Source: Apostichopus parvimensis (lineage: Eukaryota; Echinodermata; Holothuroidea; Aspidochirotida; Stichopodidae). Taken from it: a stretch of 22,284 bases of DNA. The notes beneath the pieces were generated by a model. The model was not told the origin of the DNA, did not search any database, and was given only the letters and a program-made list of their open reading frames with translations. The translations under genes and the position numbers were made by a program. Positions 9,501 through 21,500 of the stretch are shown here, one piece after another. The DNA is taken from assembly GCA_000934455.1 (NCBI GenBank), contig KN890311.1, positions 15,310 through 37,593 of the forward strand, written 5' to 3'. Numbering within the stretch: the first letter of the stretch is position 1; each line of letters opens with the position of its first letter.

Positions 9501-12500
9501 GTCTGCTTTTAATACTCATTGTTGTCTTGGACTCATTTAAAGGATGAAAATTCCAAAGGAGAGTTTGTTATTTTACAAAAAATATTAAGCAAATTTAGTC
9601 TGATAACATTTTGACAAAACCTCTTTTTTAAGTTCTTGTTAGAGTCCTTATGAGATCAACCAGACAATATGCAAAGTGAATACAAAAAACAAACCATAAA
9701 TTCTTCACACGGAACCGAACCAAATAAAGAATGGTGAGGATGTTTTGTAAAGCAAAAAACAATGTTTCACACAATTTTGTTTTCACAAGCAGTGCATTAA
9801 GCAAGCAAAAGAACAAAATGAACGCTTTGAGGTAATCACAGTTTTCTACGAAGATATTTTCATAAATAATCCAACTCACTTGAAGAGCACAGTCTGGCGT
9901 TGGGGACGTCCGGACAAGCACAGATGTGACCACGTGGTCGGGCAAGACAAAGGTGGGTGCACCCTCCGTTTCCATCTGCACAAGGGTTTTGACCTATTTG
10001 TTGAGAGGAAAAGAAGGAATTAAGTGAAAATCCTCTGTTTCTGAGAGGAACTGGATATGATTAGAATGTAGAGATGTTTGTCAGCAAAGGCATTGTAAGT
10101 GTCAATTTGGTTGAGAGTAACAACAGACGCTCCACATTTTGAGAGAGAATATTTTGTCTGTTCCAAACCCGATATCCATACTGAATCTAGGCCTACAACA
10201 TTTTTCATAACATATGAACATAAACCTAACCTAATATGTACATAGAAATATGGGATGACGATTGTGTTATCTTCGCATGATATGGATAAACGGATTTGTT
10301 TAGCCAATTACACACGTTGGGGTACAGAGAAAGTATTTTGAGGTGTATGATCAAAGTTTTGTAGGGGAGCAAGGTGGGAGGGAGGGGCAAGATGGGAGGT
10401 TAGGGGAGGGGGGAGATGGGAGTTGGTGGAGGGGCAAGATGGGAGTTGGTGGAGGAGCGAGTAGAGGCAGGGAGGATGACGACTTTGAACAGGTAAGCCA
10501 ATGTTATGTGTGTGCACCACTGTTTAGAGGGGGCTATGTAGGTATGACAGAAGGATCCACCCCACTACTCCACCTGTGGTCATCATATCCACGGCTAGTG
10601 CAAGATACCTCCTAACACAGTAGTACAGTTGCAAGACTACTCACCGGTTTGTCTCGATGGGGTAACCATCTTTATGTCCATTAGATTGTCGACGTTTTGT
10701 AGGATGGTCCTACGACCGCTCCCGGAATCTTTCGTTACCGTCTCAATCATGTAAGTCACTCTGTCTGTCCAATAAAGCTGATTTTGAAACTAGAAGAAAA
10801 ACAACAACAGATCATTTTGAAAGTCGTTATTCTGATCCAAAAGAAAGATCTTCTGTTTTCAAGTCAACCTATCCAGCTGTAGGTACAGGGCATTTCAATA
10901 CGACTGAGAAAAATTGCAAACATTACAGAACTAATCTCCTCTAATCTAACTAATCCCCACCTCCCCTCCCCCTCTCACCTACCACCCCTCAGCCTACCCT
11001 TACCTGTCCCAATATTCTTACCATCTTTATGCCAAATGTAGAATTTAAGTGTCCCAGAACTAATCTCCTCTAATCTAACTAATGCCCACTTCCCCTCCCC
11101 CTCTCACCCACCACCCCTCAGCCCCTTTCACCCACCACCCTTCAGCCTACTCTATCCTGTCCCGATATTCTTACCATCGTTATGCCAAATGTAGAATTTA
11201 AGTGTCCCAGAACTAATCTCCTCTCTTCACCGTTGAAGTTTGCCGACTCGATTCTTCCAGTGTTTGCATCCGTCCAGTACAGTCGCTCCTCCTCATAATC
11301 AATGGTCAAGCCGTTGGGCCAGTGGACGTTATTGATCAGAGTGCTACGTCCACTACCGTCCAAATATGACCGCTCTATCTTTGGTGATATACCCCAGTCT
11401 GTCCAGAAAAGGTATCTATAACGAAAACAAAATAAAGTGACAGATTTCTTTTGAAAAATACTGATTCGATCATTTCTTTGTCATGTAAAGACACTAGTGA
11501 AGCTCTTGGTCAAAAGAAAACCTCAAAAATTTAACAAAATCAACAGCAGAACAATAACAGACTATATATGGAGGATGTTGAATACATTTCGATGGATAGC
11601 GACTTCCACTAGAATGCAGTTATAAAAAAAATTGAAAAAATTGGTAACAAACAATACCAGCTTACAGGGATTACACACTACATTAAAATACCTTAATCAT
11701 GACGAGCTGATACAAACCTAATCATGATATTCCATATGACCCACATGTCATGTAAAGAAAAGTATTTTTTGATAGTAGAGTTTTGGTTTTCTATGTATCC
11801 CTAACAATCTGTCTGTCTGTCTATCTCTATATGTGTCAATATATTAAAAAATATCACCAATTTGACAGCCCTGCCAACTGCCACATAGAACATACTACAG
11901 ACTCAGTTCTTCTCAAATTTTGTACAACACAGCAAATAAAGACACACTTACCCATACAGAAACAGGCTTGATTGCTTCTGCGTTAATACAACATGGCTTA
12001 TCAACACATCTTTTCAAACTTAAATATACACCTATCGTGCAAAAGAGGTCTACTCTCTCTGTGAAGCCAATTTCTACAACGAAATGTTCAAATCATTTTG
12101 AAAACCACGACAGTGCCTTACCCTCCATTAGGACACAGGGCGATGGCCCTCGGTTCGTCTAGGGCCTTGTCCACGATGACTTTGCGGGAGGATCCGTTCA
12201 ATCTAGCGACCTCGATCTTGTCTTTCCCAGCGTTGGTCCAGAAGAGATTTCCGGCGATCCAGTCCACAGCTAAGCCGTCCACTACTTTGAGACGGTCCCT
12301 GACGACAGTCTCGACCTCTGTGCCATCATAATTCGCTCTCCTAAAGCAAAGTCAGAAAATAATATCCCCCTTGATACAGAGCGTGGCTCAATAACTGATA
12401 CGTAAATGTTAAAAATTTGATGTATGTTTTGGCTATAAATAATGGTTATTTACATTATGTCTTTAACACATGCCCTGTCATGCAGGATACCGATAAGTAA

Positions 12501-15500
12501 CAAAAAAATAGTAATATTATACCTAATATTGCAGCGAAGGATTTCTTGTCAGTATTCATTTTTTGGGGATAGAAGTATCGGTAAAATGATCTCGTATTCC
12601 TATGCTGATATAGCGGTGCATGGGAAGTTATCATCAGCAAAAGAGTAAGCATTGCCTGCAGAAAAAGGGTGCTAAATTTCCCACTACCTTGTTTTGAGCA
12701 AAAAGCATGTTAGCTTCCAAAAAAAAAACATTATAAGGGTGTCAGAAGGGGGGGCAGGAGGGGGGGTGGAGCCCAGTCACCCTCCTTGTATCTGCCTATG
12801 CATCTATTCTACAGATAACAACAAGACCATACATCAAGGTTATACTAAAATTTTCAAAGCAATAGTGCCTGGATATATCATCCAGGGTATCTATTACAAA
12901 ATCGATATATGCGACTTACATGATCACGTCCTGGTTCACATCTGAAAAGTAAATTTTTCGGCCGACGCTGTCGTAGTCCAAAGCGATGATGTTTGCAAAG
13001 TCCTTGATAGGCAAGATGACGTCGTTCTGGTCCTCCGTGTCGAATGATATCCGTCTGATGTAGGTGCGACTGGAGAACAAGAGGAAGTCTGATGGAACTG
13101 TCCGCGAAGAAGAAAAAGGAGGGGAGAAGAAAAATTAGTTGCTATAAATGTCGCCATTTTTGGAAGTAACAGAACACCATGCAAGAAAATGATTCAATCT
13201 TTGCACTTCCAAATCATAAATGTAGTAGGTCTTACTGCCAGCCTAGCAAGCATAACAGGTCAAAGGTTACCACTAAACTTTATGGTTAGATAAGTTGCAT
13301 GATACCATGGAGTGCCAAACTGGACAAAACTGTATCAATGTCTTATGTAGCCATGTCTTTTAGATGTCATTATCAATTATCAATCAAGATCAATTACTAA
13401 GTAAACTTGCACAGACAGAAGTTTTTCAAATGTTTTTCTCACCATCGTCGCAGGTTTTGCCATCAGCCTGAAGGTTGATACCGGTCGGGCAAGCGCAAGA
13501 GAACCCCACGGGTGTGATGAGGCAGAGGTGGGAACACCCTCCGTTATTGGTGGAACAAGGATTAGCCATAACTGATGAAAAACAGCAAATGGAGGAACAC
13601 ATCAGAATAGATTGGGTTAAGAATTAGGTCAAACAGATTTCACAATTTTTCTTCAAACATTTGCAATGATACGATAAAATTATGATATTCAGTGACCCTT
13701 TGTCTGTAAAAGATAACTGTAAAATTGTTCTTGTTCTTGCCTGCTGGATACCTTTTCTCTGTTTAGTACTCCCACAGACATTACAGAGATCATAGGCAGT
13801 TTACATCAGACGATGCTTACATTATTGAAATAAAGCAAAACTGTTAGCAAACTGCCTATCCACTAAAGAGCCTGTGTGAGAGTGTGTTAAAGTCAGAGGG
13901 CCTGACGTTTCGATCCTAGCAGGATCTTCTTCAGAGGCTGAATGACAAGTTACGGTAACAGACGGGACAAATACACACACAGAATACAGACAGGTTAAAG
14001 AGCAGGGTGAACACAAAAGAGATAGATGTTACTTTATTATAATATTATTAATATAATATTTGCTTTTTTATATAGCGCTTTATACCAGCGATAGGTCTCA
14101 AAGCGCTTTACAGACGTTATATTACCCCTGGTCAATGATAACCTGTCCCAGAGACAATCCCTCCAGTCAGCAGCAGTTATATACTGTGCCCAATGACAAG
14201 TTACCTCACAGGTACCCATTAAACCCCTGGGTGGAGAGAGGCAAGTGAGATAAAGCATCTTGCCCAAGGACACAACGTAATGAACTAGGCAGGAATCGAA
14301 CCAGCAATCCTTGGATCACGAGTCCGATGCCTTAGCCAATTGGCCTTCACGCTTATACAAACTTTTAATTCTTGTAATTATCAGAGCGAGGTTTTTATCG
14401 CCACTTACTGTCATCTAGTCGTGAGATGGCCTTCATGTCCATAAGTTCTGTGACGTTACCGATGACTGTCTGCATGTTGCTACCGTCCGTCTTTCGGGCT
14501 CGTTTTATCGCCTGATAGTGCCAGTCGGTCCAATATACAAAATCTCCGTGGAGGTGGATCGCATAAGGGTGCATGTCGTGCTCCTGTACCAACACTCTGA
14601 TGTTCCCCCCATCTAAATTACTGCATTCCAATTGCTGCATAATAGTTTGGGTGGAAAAGAAAAAGTCTGAAGTTTTGCAAAATAACAAAATTAAACTGAT
14701 CAAGTAAAATCAAAGCTTTAATGGTACTATTCACCCCCCACCCCCCCAAGAGAGCGTACGGGGAGTTACAGGGCCATGGATCGGAGGCAAATAGTTGGCT
14801 AGGGGAAAATGTGGATAGAGACCAATTCCTCCTTAATTTTGTTAATATACTTCAGAAAAAAAACAAGGGGGCCAAATTACATAATTGTCCACATGGCCCA
14901 TCCAGACCTTCAACATCAAATGAAAATAATAAGAAATAAGTTTCTGATTCACCCCCTCCCACCTGATGCTTCACGCACACCCTAACAAGCATCCCCTCTG
15001 CCCTTGCCCCTCAATGAGGGAGTCAATGAACAAACAAGCAATTTTCCAGCTCAACCTTTACAAAAAAAGATTAAACACAATATCAACCATTGACACTTAT
15101 CGTAGGTTAAGGAAGACACATGTGAAATCGTTTCCATTTGAAAAGCGCCCTCATTCATGGTGTTTCTTAGACCACTTTTGCAGGTTAGGATCGTACCTCT
15201 CTCTTTGCGTCGATCCAGTAAAGTTGCATCTCTTCCTTGTCGATCACCAAGCCGTTAGGCCATCCCAAGTCTTCGATTATGACCTCTCTGTGTTGTCCAT
15301 CCATCCAGGCCCTCTCGATGCGCCCCTCTGTGCCCCAGTCGGACCAGTAAATTAATCTGAGATTTAAAAAAAAAAAAAATTTTAAATGATAGTTCATTGC
15401 AACATAGTCGACATACACTCATAAAACTGATGACTTTTGTGAAAAAAAAATCTCCCAAATATGCTAGAGAGTCAAATAAATGGTCATGCATGTCCAATGT

Positions 15501-18500
15501 ATCAGATGAATGTAACTTTCCTCATTCCCTCTCCCCCCTCCCCCCGCTGCCCCTTCCCCTTCCCCCGCTCCCCCCCTCGGCACACCGAGAAAGAAGAAAG
15601 CAATCGAAAATAGACCTACCCTTCTTCTGGATATAGATATATCGCTCTGGGTTTATCGATCTTTTTGTCGAAGAGGACGAGTCTACTGTCTCCGTTCAAT
15701 TCTGCGACTTCCAATCGGTTCTTATCCGCGTCGGTCCAGTACAATTTATGAGACACCTGGTCGACCGCAATGCCGTCTGTGGTTTTAATATTCACATCGA
15801 TGACCACTCGGAGGTCAGACCCGTCAAGATTAGCCGAGGAGATCCTACGGTTCGCTATATCGGACCAAAATACCCTCTCTGATCACAAAAAAAAAAAAAT
15901 TAAGTAAAACAGTCTTTTGAGAAAATAGAGTTTATGTCTTCAAAATATCAGAAAGATTTTAGGGTTTATGTCTTCAAAATATCAGAAAGATATTATACAA
16001 GTTTAGTGAAATTTAACACCTGTAAAGTCACTAAGAATGCTAACATGTCATTCAAATATCAGAATGACTATCGAAAGAATTCTGGTGAACTGAACAGTGA
16101 GACCTAGAATATTGTTTTTTAGGGGGGAGGGGGGGGGTTTTCCCACCATTTTCCACACCATTGGAGAGTCATTTCACTGAAATGAACTGAAGATACCTCA
16201 AGCCAAGTTTCAAATGTAACATATAAAATAATTTCAATTTTAATTACAAAGACAGACTTTTTCAAAACCTAAGTACTTCAAAATATGTTCCTTTCAGTAT
16301 AGCAATAATTATTTAATAAATTAATAATTTCTCAGTTCATTTGGTCTGTGCCATGTAATGTTAAAAGTATGCTACCTGGCAGATTCTTCCTATGTCTGAG
16401 ATCTTGTTGTGAAGTTTTTTTTTTCATGTGAATTGTTAGCGACCCACTCCGAAGCTAGAAGAATAGGTCTGTTTTCATGTTTTTGTTTTTTCCTCTATGG
16501 ACAGCAATTCAGTAGGCTTTCCCCTGAAACCAAAAACCCTTAATCGAGTAAATTACCGTTTAGGATGTCTACGTCCAAAGCCACGGCATTCTCTAACTCC
16601 TTAATGGGAACCCAGACGTCGGAAATGTACGGCATGTCCAGCGAAATCATATGGAATTGAGTGCGCCGTGAGTAGATCAAGAAGTTATCCATTCCTGTAG
16701 GAAGATATTTAAAGCGTTAGTCTTCGTCGGGATGAACTCATCCGATTAAAAATATAATTCCATTTTTCTTTTTCTGCCATCTTTGTTGCTTATACATACG
16801 ATGCTATGCAAATGTCAATAATTAAAAACAGGCAAATTGTGAATGAAGAAAAGTAATATTTGATGTGCATAATATTTTTTTTTATGTGTAGCTCACACAT
16901 CTCATAAGAAGAAAAATTTAGCAAACGGTATCAGATCATGCTTGGATCTAGCATTCAGAATTTGATTATTTTTCAAATTGGAAAATCGTAGACTGTGTCC
17001 AAGTGAACCAACTGCCACCTTACTTTGGCTAACCTGGGTTTCAAATTTATATCTCAGATCTCAGCGAAAATATTGTCAATGGTAGCCAATGGTTGGGTAT
17101 AGGGGACAAAGGGTGGGGGAGAGAGGGGGGGAGGTGTTAGGTAGGAAGCATTCCTTTTAGATGGTGGTGCAGAAGAGAGGTTTTTGATGAACATCTTACC
17201 ATTGTGACACGTCCTCTCATCGTTACCGAGGACGACTCCAGTCGGGCAAGCACAGGTGTATCCTGTGCGAGAGGATGGAGACAGCAGACACAGATGGCTG
17301 CATCCGCCATTGTTGCTACCACAAGGAGAGACAGCTGTAGTAAGAAGAAAAGGAGATAAAAACACACAACTATTAAAGCTCTATTGACCAACTTTCCACA
17401 ATATCAAACTGTTTTAAATGGATCATAATGTATTAAATGTATAATGTCTTTTAATTGAAACAAAGAATTATTCACAGAAAAGAGTTTTTACGGAGTGTGA
17501 CGAACATTAAACAGCAGTGTTCTAACCCAATTTTCTTATCTGAGTTCCAAAGTCTTTGGAGGACATGAGTACTGTGGCAATCACTATACTCTAAGTACTC
17601 CCCTCATGTGCCAAGTAACCATTCGACTCGTAACGTGGAAAATCATGGACAGTCTGCTCGGTTTGTGTGTGCCTAAAGACCAAGACTGAATAAGAATTTG
17701 CAAGCTTTAAGTCGCATTGCCAGGTCTCAGCCAGGGACACTAAATGGGACTAGTTTCAACAAACATGAACCAGTCACAGGAAAACAATAATTTGACACCG
17801 GCCGTTAACCAAAAACAGTCGCTGTGCCACACCATCAGTTGTCTTTGTACTTGTTACAGATTCAGAAGTTCACTTCTCTTCCCATATTTCATGTTTTCCT
17901 CTCAGTATTTTCTCGTTGTTGATTTATTCTCACAATCCATCACAAGATGACAAATTACTCTCATCTTTCTCATCTATGATTACCTGTGGGTCTGTCTCGG
18001 CTGAATATCTTGACGTCCATCAACCTCTCCAGCCCGTCGACGATGACCTCCGGTCCCCGACCGGTCTTCTTATTGACACGTTTGATGTTAAAATTGTTCC
18101 AGTCCGTCCAGTAGGCGTAAGTATCATCTACGGTCAGTCCGAAGGGGTGGCTCAGACCACTTATTAGAGTCTGGCCGAGGGTGAAAGGTGAAAGTTGAGA
18201 AAAAAATTAGAATGAAATTATAAAATTTATGCTAAAACTGTTGTTATGAATTCTTCTTCATTTGCCAGTGCTTATTGCAAGAGATAATGATGTTTGTCTC
18301 CTTTTTGCATAAAATGATTACTTTGCAATTTAAAAAATTCAGCTGTGGAGGTTGACAACTTCCTAACTTTAACATCAACAAACAGAAAGGTTATCTAGAT
18401 AACACGAACAGTGACTTGTCAAGCATTTCCAGAAGTACCACTTTTTAAAAATATTTTTGTGTGTGAGAGTGACAGATACATATTAAAATTAAATATAAAG

Positions 18501-21500
18501 TTGATGGAGTCAGTGTGAAGCATTTTAAAAGAAGCATTTGTGAGCATTTCTTAAGGAACTGTAGTGCCCCCCCCCCCTTTGTTCTGAGATAACTGCTCTG
18601 TGCAATAATTTAATGTTCACATTAAGAAATCCTGCAATAACACCTAGTTTTAGAATACCTTTTCTTTAAAAAATTATATATAAAAAAACACTCATTGATA
18701 TACAGAGCTGCTCAATTGAACAAATTTGGAGTGTTAAAGCCTTAATTATAATCTTTCTATTGTGTTAAGCTTTGCTGAGTTGATGTCATTTTGCACAATT
18801 GTTTTTTCTTTATACTAACTCTGACATCACTTTCTTAATTTGCCGTTTTAATTTAACGTTTATTCCCTTTACTCTCAATTTTAACTCCTAACTTCCTCTT
18901 TATAAATTGTTAATACCAGATTAAACCAAAGTTGATGAAGAAAATCACTTAACATCACTACTCACTCTTATTCGAGTTCCATCAAGTTGTGAATAATTAA
19001 TGACCCCTAATCTACCGTCCGTCCAATAGAGTCGCTGTAAGTCATAGTCGATAGCCAATCCGTTGGGCCATTCCAGGTTCTGGGTTATGATGGCTACCCG
19101 CTCACTTCCATCCATTCCGGCTTTTTCTATTTTGGGATGCTGCCCCCAGTCTGTCCAATACATCACCCTGCGGTCAAAATTTAACGACAAAGTAATTGAC
19201 GGTGAATAGAAGCACTACTAATGGAGAAAAGTTTTTTAGGTATAGTAATATTTTTTCTTTTTTTTACTGAATTACCTGTAGCAATAAAGGGACAAAGCGT
19301 AAACTTTAGTAAACAAATAGAGATTGGACAGATACATCTCAGCTGGTAAATGTTTCAAAGGAAATAAGCAAAGAAAATCAAGGAATTGGATGATCAGAGT
19401 GCATTTTTCAAATGGTTATTTGCTATTCTGAAATCACATTCTTGATAAGTAGGTTTTCTCTTTTTTGCACCTGACATAATCTTAGACTCGACATTGTTAA
19501 AAAATAAGAATTATCTGTCTAACATCACGTTGGGTGAATGACTCTGATTACAACGGCAATGCTAGTTTATATTTGAGTCCTTGAAGCAGCTAATAAAATA
19601 CATTTTGCTTTCCAAGAACCAACCAGTCGTTGACAGAAACTATAAGCTTTGGTACCAAACGACATTAAACTATTGCCAATGAATAAACTGATGAACAGAT
19701 TTTGGATAAGAGAGGGAATCAAATAACACTCACTTGGCTAGAGGATTAACGATGATGTCCCTCGGCTTATCGATGTTGTCCCATATGAGAAGCGATCTCA
19801 TGGTCCCATCGAGGTTCGCTACTTCGATTCGGTTCAAGTCCGCCTCTGTCCAGTACAATTTATCGTTGACCCAGTCGAGGGCCAGTCCATCGGCGCTTTT
19901 AAGATTATCAGCTATCAAGATCTGTAGAACGATAAAAAGAAATCATAATAACAAAACATGCATGACAAACTCCCCAGGAGACAAAATATTGGTAGAAAGA
20001 CTCTTCTCGTGCAATTTAGAATGACAGACATTATCACGACAGGGGTTGATAAAGTATTCATCAGTCTGGGAGGTCACCTTCACCCATAAAATTTAAATTT
20101 TAAATTTTAAGGGTAATTGTTAAAATTTCACCCTGAATGCCACTGGACAAAAGTTAATGTAATCACTTAATTTAGTGAATCTAGTGACTCAAGTCATCGC
20201 TTGAAACACCACTGCTTATGTGGTGTCAAATTCAATGCAAAATGTAACTTTAAAATGTACTGTATTTTCTATACATACATTGATTAATATTGCTGCTATT
20301 TTTACATCATATGCCCTTCATTCCATTTGATAAATCTTCCCAACCTTCCTAAAACCTCTCTATCCCCCCTACCTCACCCCCCCCCCACAACCACCCTTCT
20401 CTTTGACCATTCTTCATCACTTTCTTGTCATCATCTTGAACCTCCTCCCACTGTTTATTATCTCACCTCTTGCAGGGATCCATCCCACTTTGCTCGAGAG
20501 ATCGTGTCGAATGCGGCGTCCGACCAATAAATATATCCGCCTTCTCTATCGTCCCAGTCTAGACCAATGGCCACCTTGACTCTCTCCAACGGGATGACCA
20601 CGTCCAAATGGTTGTTTGTGTCGAATGACACCCGACGGATGTCGCTCTCCCTCGTAAATACCAAGAAGCTGTCGATGTCTGTTGAGGAGGAAGGAGTCGG
20701 AGTTGGGAAGTCGTCAACAATTTTATTTTATCCTCAGATCAATGATTCATTCTATCTCTTGATATGTCAGAGAAATGGACAACTACACTTGATCAAATTC
20801 CCAGAGACACAACTGAGGGGAGGGGGAGGGGGGGAGGAAAGAAGGTGGTGGTTTATCTCAGCACTCTCACTTAAAAAATGTCAAAAGTGATGGTTGAGGA
20901 CAAGACGAAAATCAACAAAGCAGAGTTCAGGTTGTATCAGTAGTTAGCTTTGTAGTTACTCCGTGTCGCTACAAAATTATCATAACTTCTTACTTTCATT
21001 GTTCCCACTAGATGAATACAAGTCCTTACAAGGAGAGGACATACCTACTGGACACAACAATGATGACAATTCCCCCAACCCCCCCCACCCCCAACTTATG
21101 TTAAAGTGCCACCGCTTTGGTCATCCTTCATGAGATTTTTGGTCTGACCTTTCTTTTTTCTTTAATTGAAAAAAAGTTGACATCATAAATACTTTTTCAG
21201 GATTCACAAAGTTATCAAAATGATTAGCTTTTACACAACTATCTATAGATCCCATTTTCTTTTATATCTTTCATCTTCAAATTCTGCAATCCCTGACGAT
21301 CGGATGAGATAGAAATAAACGAAGACGTGTCCAGGAAAATCTGGACGAAGAAGAGAGATCTCAAGCACAACAGAATATTATGACAGCTCTCTTTTGGCCA
21401 CCCCTCTTATAAACAAGCACATGACTACGAAAAATCATTTACCATCTTGACATGTGGAGGCATCAAGTTTCCTCAGGCCGGTTGGACAGGCACAGCTGTA

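Noticed and set aside
10343..10615. Gly-rich plus-strand frame of 90 codons
   Set aside because: A product of the G/A-rich minisatellite; it is in the intron before the last EGF exon.
11022..11071. The duplicated exon end as a separate coding exon
   Set aside because: It has a donor but no acceptor of its own with a matching frame; reading from the real exon into it crosses a TGA. Treated as a decoy donor.
14283..14350. A true tRNA gene
   Set aside because: A and B boxes are present, but there is no complete acceptor stem, and the sequence continues into a SINE body and 3' domain.
21297..21350. A second hammerhead near GTCCAG-GAAAAT-CTGGAC
   Set aside because: There is a 6-bp stem followed by GAA, but no CUGANGA core in the right place and no GUC partner.
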